Shown here: positions 1 to 13,600 of the stretch, piece after piece
Layout of the letters: every line of letters begins with the position of its first letter
Position numbering within the stretch: the stretch's first letter is position 1
Source of the DNA: Paraspadella gotoi
Taxonomy: Eukaryota; Chaetognatha
Assembly (NCBI GenBank): GCA_051294375.1
Contig: CM119263.1
Coordinates: forward strand, 12,129,130-12,193,129
DNA: 64,000 bases
Direction of reading: 5' to 3'
Notes under the pieces: generated by a model
Databases searched by the model: none
Told to the model about the DNA's origin: nothing
What the model saw: the letters and a program-made list of their open reading frames with translations, nothing else
Translations under genes and position numbers: made by a program

Positions 1-640
1 ATTGGATGGATGGATTGGAATGACATTTTGTGTGTGGGTACTGAGTAAGGAAGTGTGTGATTGAGCTGGATATGAAGTTTTGATGGAATCGTGCGAGTGG
101 AAATGAGTTTAAATGGAAAAAATAAAAAAAATCTATTTCACTATTTGAACACCAATTACTCATGAGTGGACGGGGCGATTGACTTGAAATTTTTTAAGTG
201 GGTAGGAAAGTGTGTGATTATGCTGGAAATCAAGTTGGAATCGATGGAATCGTCTGAGTGGAAATGATTTTAAATAGAAAAAACAAAAAACCTGTTTCAC
301 TAATTGATTATGCTTCTTTTTCGTTTTATATTAAATGTAAATGCGAGATGTATTGATTAATCAAATAATTAATCAGTTAATTAATCAATTAGTCAATTAA
401 TTAACAAATAATTAATCGGTAAATTAATCAATTAATTAATCAATTTATTAGGTTATCTATTAATTAATTATTCAATCAATCAATTTATTTATAAATTAAT
501 TAATTATTTATTCAATCAATCAATCAAGTCAATCGTTATAAGCATTATTGTCGTCGCCATCATCGTCATCGACGAAAAGACCTAAAAACATACATTTCGG
601 ATTAAATTAATTAATTTATATAATATAAATGATATAATAA
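1..640 (+). mobile_element. truncated copy of the foldback element family
   Basis: The first 300 bases match 11878-12180 (attggatggatggattgg; caattactcatgagtgga), followed by the same ttaattaatcaa-rich middle. The 5' end lies outside the window. No coding capacity. Confidence 0.75.
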
Positions 641-731
641 TGTTTTTTGTTGCGCCGCGAGTATTTTTTGGTCGATCTGTCTGTTAGTCGGTATGTCTTT
701 CCGTCGGTATGTCTCACTTACTTTAAAAATT

Positions 732-1269
732 CATTATGGTGGACTAAAATTCACCAACCATCAGCGGCCATTGGTGCCGGAGGCAAGTCATTTCCGCCCC
801 CAACCAAAGGTCCGGGGTTCTAGCCCGGTGGTCGTCTGGCAGTTAAGAGGGACGGGGCGCTTAATCCGCCTAACATGGTGTTACAGCCTGATCCGCAAGC
901 TCAGGGTCTGCTTATATTGAACTGGTTCTGTCACTAAACACAACATAAATTACTGTCTCTTCACTTGGTGAGCCCGACTTCCGAACGCAACAGCAACAAC
1001 AACACTTTCAGGCGACATGCCTCAACCTGGCGATGCACTTTCCGCCCACAACACATCAGGCGACATGCCTCAACTTGGTGACGAACTTTCCACCAACACA
1101 CAACAATTCACTGAAGAGACGCAACAGACTTCTCCCTAAGGGGAGGGGGATGTATGGTGGACTAAAATCCGCCTGAAACATGGATGTGTCAGGAACTGAT
1201 CCGAAGCTCAGGGACTGCTTATATTGAACGGTTTTGTCACTAACACATAACAATATTACTGTCTCTTCA
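732..1269 (+). mobile_element. miniature LTR retrotransposon (TRIM-like)
   Basis: Two terminal repeats (732-963 and 1151-1269) share atggtggactaaaat, gcttatattgaac and actgtctcttca and end in CA. The second starts TGTATGGTGG. Just after the first LTR comes a plausible primer-binding site beginning TGG (tggtgagcccgacttcc, 966-982). Just before the second is a purine tract (ggggaggggga, 1140-1150). The 180-bp interior has one 40-codon ORF (1017-1139, MPQPGDALSAHNTSGD...) and no enzyme domains, so any movement would need helper proteins. LTR2 lacks about 110 bases that LTR1 has. Confidence 0.7.
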
Positions 1270-1564
1270 AGCATACTAATTTGCCTACAGCTTGGTTGCT
1301 TATTTTTAGACAGAAAAAAACTTTAAAAAACTTCAGGGAAGCCTAAAACTAAAAGGAATAAAAGAATGGAACTTCGATGCAGTGCATGTCATAAATACAA
1401 GGACTAAAAAAGTTTCGATGTCAATGTCATGACACATCAAAAATAAAGTTACTGCGGCGCAACACATTGGAATCACCGTTTCTTGTTTCTAATTTTTATT
1501 CTTTGATTTTTTTCAAATAACAGCCAAATACTAGCCTAAAAGTAAATTTATTTGAATCTGTTAG

Positions 1565-1673
1565 GAAATGTTTGGCTAACCATCAAGAAGAATATCTATA
1601 AAAATCTCAGAGACATACAACACCAATGGGATATTGCCCACAAAACAGATCCATTGATTGCAGAAACTTACAG
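1565..1673 (+). CDS. ABCA exon with Q-loop
   Basis: The exon sits between an acceptor (tctgttag) and a donor (cag/gtgcat). One frame reads [11 protein letters not shown] and the next reads MGYCPQN, so one base (an A in the CAATGGG stretch near 1624) appears to be missing. The exon end reads TTACAG where the family leucine-threonine-glycine would need TTAACAG, a second lost A. Both losses are in A runs. The Q-loop glutamine contacts the gamma-phosphate and the membrane domains in ABC proteins. Confidence 0.65.
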
Positions 1674-4600
1674 GTGCATTCAAAGTTAATAAAAATTAAG
1701 GTTATTTGTTTCAGAGTCATGATTTTGGCAGAAGATTTAGTAGTTAATAGTTTGATTTGGTCTTTTCATGCCAATAATATAAAAGGAAAACAAATTATTT
1801 CTGGAAGTAACTTAATATTTATTTTTAAAATAAGCACTGATCTTCAGAGACTCCTGTCTCCCTCAAAGGTGCAATAACAAATTAACACAAAAATTTACAA
1901 AACAGTTTTAGGTAAGGTTTCTACTCTTCAGAGTGAGGAGAAATGGATTTTCAGCCAATGGAAGAGTAGAAACCTTACCTAAAAAACTGTTTTGTAAATT
2001 TTGTGTTAATTTTGTTATGCACCTTTGAGGGGAGACAGAAGATCTCTGAAGATCAGTGCTTATTTAAAAATAAATATTATGTTACTTCCAGAAATAATTT
2101 TGTTTTCCCTTTCATATTATTGGCATGAAAAGACCAAATCAAACTATTAACTACTAAAAATTAAGGTAATATTTTTTTTTAACCCAACCTACACTAATAG
2201 GAACGGAAATGTTGGAATTATTTGCTATGTTAAGAGGAATTCCAAAGAAAGAAGTTCCAAAAGTTATCAAAGAAATTTCTGACTTGCTGTTACTAACAGG
2301 CTAGATTATTTTTAATTTATTCATCATAATCATTTAATAATAAAAATGTGAAACCCCATATAGATCATATGAACCGAAGATGTGGTACTTACAGTGGTGG
2401 AAATAAAAGGAAGCTAAGTCTCGCTTTGGCCCTTATAGGAAAGCCACCACTTGTTATGCTAGATGAACCGACCACAGGTAAATCATTGGCATTGAAGAAT
2501 TTCAACAAGGGCACGATTTTCCATGAGAGCCCCATTAACTCCATGTCCAAGTGGCAGCAAAAAAATCTTAACTGTACCTTAAACATTTATTAAAGATGAT
2601 ACATAAGTATATTATTTGTTGGAGAATTATGAAATGTTTTTGTGTATAAGTTTCATTTGTGTTTAATACATTGTTTTTTTTTAACCATGCAGTCGAAAAT
2701 TTTCACAATCCTGTACAGTTTCTAGTATAATTTTAAGTGCTTAAAACAATTAACAAGGTTTCCTCAATCAGATTTTGCGTTAGACCTACGCACAATTGAC
2801 CAGAAGTTGATGTTGACTACAACATGGAATTTTTCTCTTTTCTTTAATTGCAAGATAAGAAAATAGTTTTATAAAAATAATAATTGCCTAAATTTGAAGT
2901 TACTCTCATTATTTAATAAGTTTTACTTTAAAAATGTTTTTAAAAAAGGTTCTTACCCATAGTGGGCGTGTCCAAAACCGGAAATGACGCTTAAAAACTA
3001 ATAAAATACGCAATATTAATAGTTTTTGATCTACTATAAATATAATGGTTTTTTATTGTCATATGATAGTTGTATCACAAAGAATTATCATATATATCAT
3101 AAAAAACTATCATAGCTCTAAATAGACAAAATAAATATTAGTTACAAAAGATTAGTTTCTTAGTAACTGTTAAAATTGAGAATTAATATTATTGCATTAT
3201 TTGTTGTTGAAGAGACATCATATGCACGGGAGATNNNNNNNNNNNNNNNNNNNNNNNNNCGAGGAGATTACATAATCTTCAACTACATTGAATGTCATGG
3301 TCCTTTTATTTGAGAGGAATCTAGGTTATAGAGATTAATCATATATTACATTTTATTAGGTTATTTTGATGATGATATGATATGTAAACCGTGAATGTAG
3401 TCCATTTTTGGTGAATTTTATTTAAAGTAAAAGTATAAGAGGAGCTTAACAATGCGCAGATTCGTAAGAGTTTTCAACCGGGAGTGCAGATTTGGGAAAA
3501 ATCTTCTAATGGCGAAAATCTTCCAAAGAAGGGTGAGTTTCCGAAGATTGGGTTAATATTCTATATTATAGTAAGGTATTTTTTGAAACTTAAAGTATTA
3601 GAACAATATTGCATCATTCTACCTTGGCCGTATATAGATACTATTAAAAAAACCTCGGCCTTTGTTTCGTCAGAGCTATGTCCCTATAAATGGGGTGGAC
3701 CAATGTTGACAAGCGCCGGTAAAACAAAACGCTGGTCATTTGCAAACCCACAAAAGATTTTTTTTAAATGTTAAATAATAATTTAAAAGCACAAAAACCA
3801 CAAAATATTTATATATTCAAATTTTATTCAGCAATGCGACTTTATCATGCTATCTTCCGAAACCAGGCTAAAAGTTTTTCCACCGCCCCGCGACGCTTTA
3901 CCGGCCGATAATCATGTTCCGCAAGGTAGACCAAGGTTGGATGAACCCGCCCCTAGTAGCTCATTGAGCTATGCATTGAATCAAGTGAACCACCGGTCAC
4001 GACTTGAACGGTGTCATGCTGTTATATAGACGGCGTTAACTCTAGCAATGCTTGACCTACATAACCTCCATAGATGAATGTAAGGAACACCGGATGATCC
4101 TTGTTTTCTCGCTAACTGTCAAAATGGGCGTCCACACATGTCGACACGTCTTGCTTACGGGATCACAACCCTACAAAAAATTAAATTTTAGAGAAAACTG
4201 AAGACTCTACAGACCTGTGCAAAAAAACCCGCCACTTTATTTCAGACTTTATAAAATCACCCTATAAACTTGAATTTTTAAAAGGGATTTAAAAGTTTAT
4301 TAAAAGATGATATTTACATAAATTTATACAAATTGGGCCATCCATTTCGGACAATGATTTTTTAAATTGAAGTTCTCTACTGCAGATCTGATGTAAAAAT
4401 CTGATAGATTTAAGACTAATTTTTTCTTCTTTCTGATATCTTTTACCCAATGATGGAATAAAAAATTGTCCTCGCGGTTACTTTCCAGCTATTTTTCGGC
4501 AATTTTAAATGTGAGAATCAGAAAATAAAACCTACATATCTGAACTTTGACCCTTTTGTGATTATATGAGCTAGTTTACTCCATTTATGTACGACAAAAA

Positions 4601-7600
4601 AACAAAGTTTCCATGCAAAGAAAATGAGGTTGTTCAAAAAAATCGCTTCTTTCTTTTTTATCTTTTCATATAACACTTTTTTTATTTTATACTTAATTTC
4701 CGGTTTTTTTACTTAATTTTTAGTAAACCGTTACTATTAAACAAATGCGTCTGCCTTTTCTCCAGTCTCAGTCAAACATAGTTATCTGCATCATCCCATT
4801 AGATAGATATCAGAGATGCACATAAGCGGTTTTAAAAATTATAATTAGCTGTAGATGCCTCCAGAATATTTTTATTATATTATAAAGTTATAAGTGCCTC
4901 CGGGTAACGCTTTCTATGAGCAAATTATCATTTTTATTAGCCTCTGCGATGTATTATCAGAAACTTAAATATCAACAAGTGCCAAAAAAAAAAACAATCA
5001 TAGATTTTGTTTGAAATGATAAGACAATGCATCACCACATTATGCAACAACAACTCAACCTGGTCTTACTATTATAGGGATCAATCTTTTTCAACTCTGC
5101 CAAGGACCATTTTTCCCTTTATCATAACATCCTTATAAACTCATAAAATATTCAAAAATCACTATTTCTTAATTTTTAAAAACATGTTTTGCATTCGCCG
5201 GAAAACACTTGAAAACTTTGTTAAAATATGTTAAATGATATTTGGCGCTTAAACAGATCGTTAACAATATTAAAAAAGTTTCATCATTAAATAGTTTTCT
5301 AAATACAAAGTGTTTTGACGCTGAATACTTGAAATCTTTAAAACATATTTACTATTTTTGATCTATACTTTTGTGAAGAATTCAGAATCTTTAAAAAAAT
5401 TAAATAAACAAAATTATCTTGAAAACTTTATATTTACAAAGCAATATATACTATAATATATTGTCAATTAATAATACAATATCAAGAAAACATATTCTTT
5501 TGTCACTCCTTAATACATACTATCTCACCTCTAAATATCCCTTGTTTGATCATTCAAATAACAATTAATGTTCCCCAGTGCTCCACACTAGTACAGATTC
5601 AGTATAATTCTAAAGTGGCTTCAAAATCATTACACCAAGGTGGGTCATCAATCAGAATCTTTGCATCCTAGACCTAACGCTCAATTATAATGGAATTGGG
5701 CATGGACTGCCAATAGTGGAATTTTTCTTTTTTAACTCATAAATGAAAAGTTAGGCAGTTGTTTTTTACTTATCCTGCAATTAGTATAATTTTTAATAAG
5801 TAATAATATACATCAATTAATAATGTATATTAAAAGTTTCTTAATCTATATCTTGACTGCCTAAATGGTTTTTTACTGCTTATATGACAGCTTTATCACA
5901 AAGGATTCATCCATCCCATATCATAAAACCAAATCCCTATCCATATTTACTCAATTATTACATCTTTAAAAAGATTCGTTTTTAATAGCCAAAAGACTTT
6001 ACTTTAACTGTCAAATATTACAAAATTTCATGTTCAATTTTCATTCCAATTACATGACTTTGCTAATTTTAACAATTCCTGTTTTAAATTTTAATACCTT
6101 TTCCTTAATTTAATTTTTTCATCAGTAATTCTTTTTACTCCGGCAATACCTTTTTTTGCTCAAAAAACTATATGTCGGAAATTAGACCCTTTTCTTCATA
6201 AATTTTATGTAAATCTTAGAGGGACCATACCCTATTTTTAAGTTTCTCCAAGTAGAGGAGAAAGAGAAACAATATCCATGCCATCAAAAAAGTTCATCCA
6301 GATTTTACAAATTTTCTTTTCTTTAAAAAAAACCTTTAAATCCGGCAATAAAAAAAAAATTCATCTATCTTATCACCATATTGTCAATAATCCTTTCCTT
6401 TCGTTCGTTTTGAATTAAAAGAGTTTCACAGTAGTTCAAGCAACGATTTTTCTTTAAAGTTAAACGTTTGAAAAATTTTTTTTTCAATTATCTAATATGC
6501 TCTCTCTCTGCCTAAACCTAACCTGTCTTTCACCTCGACCTTCTCAAATACCTTTGTTGAAAATTTTTTCATCTCTCTCTCTTTTCTCTCTCTCTCTCTT
6601 CCCTTACTCTCACCTAAATTCCTCACTCCTCTCTTCCTTTCTCTCCTCTCTCTCTGGACTGCCTTTAAAATGATTAGTTCATAAGACATCAACACATGTT
6701 GCCAAAAAAGTAAGAAAATTATAACTTAATAAATCCCAAATCACGAATTGCTTAATACTAAGATATTTTTTTATTCCTTGTCAAAAAAAAGTTTATATGC
6801 TAATACTAAATCATATTAGATCAAAAACTTTTAATAATACATATTTAATTGATTATTATTATTACTTATTAAATAATTATACTAATTGCAGGATAAGTAA
6901 AAAACAACTGCCTAACTTTTCATTTATAGTAAAAAGAAAAATTCCATATTGCAGTCCATGCCAACTTCCAGTAAATTGAGCGTAGGTCTAATGCAAAATC
7001 TGATTGATGACACCTTGTTAATCATTTTAAGCACTTAAAATTATACTAGAAACTGTACAGTAGTGTGGAGCACTGGGGAACATAAATTTTATTTGAATGA
7101 TCAAACAAGGATATTTAGACGTGAGATAGTATGATTAAGGAGTACAAAAAATATTTTGCTTATATTGTATCATTAATTACAATATATTTATAGTAATATT
7201 CTTTTAAAATCATAAATTTTCAAGATAATTTTTTTTTTAATTTTTATTAAAGATTCTGATTCTTCACAAAAAGTTAGATCAAAAATATAAAATATGTTAT
7301 TAAAAATTTCAATGTCTTCAGCGTCAAAAACACTTTGTAGTAGAAACTATTATATGATGAAACTTTTTAATCATTTTTCGCATCTTTAACCCAAAAATAT
7401 CATTTAACATATTTTACAAAAGTTTTTCAGTTTTTTCCGGCGAATCCAAAACTGTTTTTAAAATTAAGAAAATATGATTTTGAAATTTTATGAGTTTATA
7501 AGGATATTACTATAAAGGGAAAAAATGGTCCTTGGCAAGCAGTGAAAAAGATTGATCCCCTATAAAGTAAACCAGGCTTGAGTTGTTGTTGCATAATGTG

Positions 7601-10600
7601 GTGATGCATTGTCTTTCATTTCAACAAAATCTTGATTTTTTTTTTTTGGACTTGTTTGATATTTAGTTCTGATAATACATCCAGAGGTAAATAAAAATGA
7701 TAACTTTGCTCATAGAAAGGTTACCCGGAGCATTATAACTTTATAATATATAAAAAATATTCTGGAGCATCTACAGCATTAATATATTTTTAAAACCGCT
7801 ATTCATCTCTGAATCTATCCTAATNNNNNNNNNNAAGTAACCGCGACAATATTTTTCTTCCATCATGGTAAAATATCAGAAGAAGAAAAATTAGTCTTAA
7901 ATCTATCAGATTTTTTACATTCAGATCTGCAGTAGAGAACTTCAATTTAAAAAATCATTGCTCCGAAATGGATGGCCCAATTTTTATAAAATTTATGCTA
8001 AAATATCATCTTTTAATAAACTTTAAATCCCTTTTAAAAATTCAAGTTTATAGGGTGATTTTATAAAGTCTGAAATAAAGTGGCGCGTTTTTTTGCACAG
8101 GTCTGTAAGTCTCAGTTCTCTAAAATTTAATTTTTGTAGGGGTTGATCCCGTAGCAAGACGTCGAATGTGGGACGCCATTTTGACAGTTAGAGAAAACAA
8201 GGATCAATCCGTGGTTCTTACATCTCATCTCATGGAGGTTATGTAGTCAAGCATTGCCTAAGTTAACCCCGTCTATATAAGCATGACACCTTCAGTCGTG
8301 ACCCGGTGGTTCATTGATTAATGCCATCAGCTCATGAGCACTAGGGGCCGGGTTCAATCCCAACCTGGTACCTACCTTGCAGGAAACATGATTATGGCCG
8401 TAAACCGTCGTAGGGGCGTGGAAAACCTTTAAGCCTGGTTCGAAGATGAGGCATATCAAAGTCGATTCTGATAAAATTTGAATATATAAATAGTTTGGTT
8501 TTTTGCTTTTAAATTCATATTTAACATTAAAAAAATCTTTGTGGGTTTGCAAATGACAGCGTTTTTTTACCGGCGCTTGTAAAATTGTCACTATGTATAG
8601 GACTAAGCTCTGACGAACAAAGCCCGAGTTTTTTTAATATATTCTTATACGGCCAAGGTAGAATGATGGCAATATTGTTAATATTAAGTTTCAAAAAAAT
8701 CCTACTATAATATAGAAAAATTAACCCAAATCTTCGGAAAATTCACCCTTCTTTGGAAGATTTTCGCCATAGAAGATTTTTCCCAAATCTGCTGACTCCC
8801 GTTGAAAACTCTTAGAATTGCGATTGTTAGCTCCTCTTATACTTTTACTTTAAATAAAATTCACCAAAATGGACTAATTCACTTTACCATGATCATATCA
8901 TATCAAAATAACCTATAAAATGTAAAGAAAATTTGAGAGCCCTTCAGACACTTTGCCAAAGGATTCCAAAATTGGACCTCATTTGTTGAACAGTCACGTT
9001 TATGAAATTAGTACAACCAATATAAAATTATCCATTCATTTAATAAATAAGCTATCTTGCCCTCTGACTTTGGACAGGCTTTGGTGGTTTAAGGCCTCCA
9101 TCACTCTTACAAGATAATGACATAGCAGGTCTACAAGCTTTCAATAAAGACTCTCTCACAGTCTCGTTTATTCATTCCCAGAGTACCTGGCTTCCCTATC
9201 AATGAAGTGAAAAATATTTCAAAGAATGTTTCATTGTATGAAAAGACCACTCCCTTAAGTATTAGATCGGGGAATACTTATTGCACTCCGCACTAGCATC
9301 AAAATACAAGGAGCTGAACTTTATGAATTGGTACAACCAATATAAAAATTATCCATTCATTTAATAAATAAGCTATCTTGCCCGTACTTTGGACAGGCTT
9401 TGGTGGTTTAAGGCTCCATCACTCTTACAGATAATGACATAGCAGGTCCCTACAAGCTTTCAATAAAGACTCTCTCTATATCGTTTTCAAGAGAAAAAAT
9501 ATCCTTTCATTTCTTATAAAATCAGAGATGGAATTTTTCCGTCCAGAAGCAGTCTATTTGTTCTGGCTGGTTTGATATCAAGATGTTGTGATTTGAACAG
9601 AGAGAAAAAAATTGCGAGCCCTTCAGATGCAACAGGATCGGAAAATGGACTAATTCACTTTACCATGATCATATCATATCAAAATAACCTAATAAAATGT
9701 AAAGAAAAATTTTGAGAGCCCTTCAGACACTTTGCCAAAGGATTCCAAAATTGGACCTCATTTGTTGAACAGTCACGTTTATGAAATTAGTACAACAATA
9801 TAAAAATTATCCATTCATTTAATAAATAAGCTATCTTGCCCCTGACTTTGGACAGGCTTTGGTGTTTAAGGCCTCCATCACTCTTACAAGATAATGACAT
9901 AGCAGGTCCCTACAAGCTTTCAATAAAGACTCTCTCACAGTCTCGTTTATTCACTCCCAGAGTACTTGGCTTCCCTATCAATGAAGTGAAAAATATTTCA
10001 AAGAATGTTTCAATTGTATGAAAAGACCACTCCCTTAAGTATTAGATCGGGGAAAACTTATTGTACTCGCCTAGCATCAAAATACAAGGAGCTGAACTTT
10101 ATGAAATTGGTACAACCAATATAAAAATTATCCATTCATTTAATAAATAGCTATCTTGCCCCTGACTTTGGACAGGCTTTGGTGGTTTAAGGCCTCCATC
10201 ACTCTTACAAGATAATGACATAGCAGGTCCCTACAAGCTTTCAATAAAGACTCTCTCTATTATCGTTTTCAAGGAAAAAAATCCTTTCATTTCTATATAA
10301 ATCAGAGATGGAAATTTTCCTCGTCCAGAAGCAGTCTATTTGTTCTGGCTGGTTTGATATCAAAGTGTTGATGATTTGACAAGAGAAAAAAATGAGAGAG
10401 CCCTTCAGATGCAACAGGATCGGAATCAAGTGTTTTTACATCGATATTTTACCAGAATTTTTACCAGGAGCGTTTAAATTGTTGGGTGGTCAGGATTTGA
10501 ACAAAAATCTCGCATTGAAAAAGTCTTCCTCGATCTCTAAGAACGACGTAGACTCCTACCATGTACTATGTTCATCCAAAATATCAAAAGGTCGAACCAG

Positions 10601-13600
10601 AAGAGAGTTTTCAAGTTTTGGTATAATATGAAAAAAGGGCACTGCAGTATGAACTTCAGGAAAAACAATATTGTATCAATCAAGACCCATACAAATGCTC
10701 TGGATTTGTCTTACAGAACCTTTGAAACCAAACAGTTATTTATTGGTGCGCTTATTACCCGCTGTTTTAACCAGTCGCGATATGTTTTACAAGATAGTTG
10801 TCTTTAATTAACCTGATTTAAATTCATTGTTCATAGGAGTGTGACGTTTTGTGCAATCGAATTTGCATTATGGTAAAAGGAAGAATGCGTTGCGTGGGAC
10901 TGCCCCAATACCTGAAGTCGAAGTTCACAATTGGTCAGAAAAATATGATTATTAAAAAACAAGTTTGAGCAAACAATGTCGGATCTTCTTATCGGTAATT
11001 AATTAATTAATTTGATCCCAAAGGTTTGTTTTTAGGTCTTTTCGTCACACTTTTTCTGCTTTTATAAAAAACTTATTTGTCCATTTAAAGTATACTTAAA
11101 AATGTCTAAATTTTCGTTTGAGCTTGTACTCACTCTAAATTTTTGACTCACCCCATTGAGTGCGGCTACCCCTATTGAAATTTGTTAAATTTATTTGAGA
11201 TTTAATTTAAAGAAAACTGTCTATTGTGGCGGTATATTCACACCGCCTCACGTCAAACCATCCTTCAGCCAAATCAATTGGCTCAGAGGGGCACACACCA
11301 TCCCAGGCATAGTGTTCCATCCACAGTCCTAACGATTTCCCTCTGCGTTGGCAAAGCGAGACCATCCTAGGGTAAGCGCGCCAGTGACTGGAGGTGTCCC
11401 TCAGGGTTGGGGATTCTGTGGCGGTATATTCACATCGCCTTACGTCCACCATTCTTCAGCCAATACCATTGGTTCAGAGGGTAAATGCAACATCCCAGGT
11501 GTTGCGTTCCTTCCACGACTTCCTTCTGCATTGGAAAAGCGAGACCGTCCTAGGGTAACCTCACCAGTGACTGGAGGCGTCACTTAGAGTCGGAAGCCCC
11601 CAAAGCCAACCGTTAGATGCCCCATCGCTATGGGCATCACAGACAACCCAGCTGTTGCCATAGTTTGATCTTTTCCTTTCTTTTATTTTTTATTTGGATC
11701 TGCTTTCAACAGATCCCGACTCTATAATTCACATTGTCGGTCCGTCCCCTCAATCTTGTCGGGCATTCACTTATATCATGTCAAAACATCGAATTATGAT
11801 AAATTATGCAAAAAAAACGATGTCCGTACGTCCGTCTGTCCGTCCCACCGTAGCAAAAAACACCAATTACTCGTGATTGGATGGATGGATTGGAATGAAA
11901 TTTTGTGTGTGGGTAAGGAAGTGTGTGATTGAGCTGGATATTAAGTTTCGATGGAATCGTCCGAGTGGAAATGAGTTTAAATTGAAAAAACAAAAAAAAT
12001 ATATTTCACTATTTTAACACCAATTACTCATGAGTGGATGGGGCGATTGACTTGAAATTTTGTATTTGGGTAGAAAAGTGTGTGTTTAATCTGGAAATCA
12101 AGTTTTGATGGAATCGTTTGATTGGTAATGAGTTTAAATGGAAAAAACAAAGAACCTGTTTAACTAATTGATTATGCTTCTTTTTCTTTTTATTTTAAAT
12201 GTAAATGCAAGATGTATTAATTAATCAAACAATTAATCAGTTAATTAATCATTTAGTCAATTAATTAATAAATAATTAATTAATCAGTCAATCAATCAAA
12301 ACAATTATTTCTGATCAAATTGCCCAATTAATTAAATAATTAACTTAAATAAATTAATTATTAATTATGTTTTTAAATAATAATTATATTTAAAGAAAGA
12401 AAGCATAACAAGTTTGAGCAAACAATGTCGGATCTGCCCACAATATTAGGAGTAACTAATTAATAATTAATTAATTCCAGGTAATTAATTAGGCAAATAA
12501 TTAATTAATTAATTTGATCCGAAATGTCACTGACCACGACGAAAGCAACGACGACAATAATGCTGATAACGATTGACTTGATTGATTGATTTAATAATTA
12601 ATTAATAGATAAATAAATTGATTGATTTAATAATTGATTAATTATTGACTGATTAATTAATTATTGGTTATCTAATTGACTAATTGATTAATTAATACAT
12701 CTTGTATTTACATTTAATATAAAAAGAAAAAGAAGCTTAATAAATTAGTGAAACAGTCTTTTTGTTAATTCCATTTAAACTCATTTCCACTCAGACGATT
12801 CCATCAAAAATTGATTTCACCTTGATCACACTTTTTCCTATCCACATACAAAATTTCAAGTCAATCGCCCCATCCACTTATGAGTAATGGCGTTGAAATA
12901 GTGAAATAGATTTTTTTTTATTTTTCCCATTTAAACTCATTTTCACTCGCTCAATCACACACTTCTCTACAGTCACACAAAATTTCATTTCAATCCATCT
13001 ATCCAATCACGAGTAATTGAGTTTTTTGCTAAGGTGGACGGACAGACAGACAGACTGATGGACTGATATCATTTTTGTACATAATTTATCATAATTCGAT
13101 GTTCTGATAGGATTGAGGGGACGGACCGACAAAGTGAATTATAGAGTCGGGATCTACTGGAAAGCAGATGCGACTAAAAATTCCTTTTAATCAAGCAGCG
13201 TGATATCTCTAAAAAAGTGGGAAAATAAAAAAATGCCTTCTCCCTGTCTTGTTTTTTTCCCTGTCTTCCTCGCCCCAAAAAATAGTACAATTTTTCACAA
13301 CTCTGTTTTGCGCTGAAGGAGGCATGTATCAAAGCCGAAACATGTAAACATTTAAAATTTTACGTTTCCCTTCTGATCTAAAATACATTATAATAAAAGA
13401 AAATAATAAAAGAAAAAGAAAATCGAATGAATTTGTTTTTCATCGGTTTGAAAAGTAAGGGCTGCTCTCTCTCCGCCATTATCGATAGTCTCGCAACATT
13501 TTTGTATCTCTTTGATTATACTAACTGTAACAAACTAACATTTATAGGTTATACTGCTACTGTAGTTTTTAACACTCAAAACGCTGTTTCTGAAGAGAAT

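Noticed and set aside
1626-1877. 83-codon open frame as a separate gene
   Set aside because: Its first residues are the ABCA Q-loop exon and the rest is intron and hairpin sequence.
9836-10021. Short frame in the 780-bp tandem repeat
   Set aside because: The other copies of the same repeat break the frame, so it is not maintained as coding.
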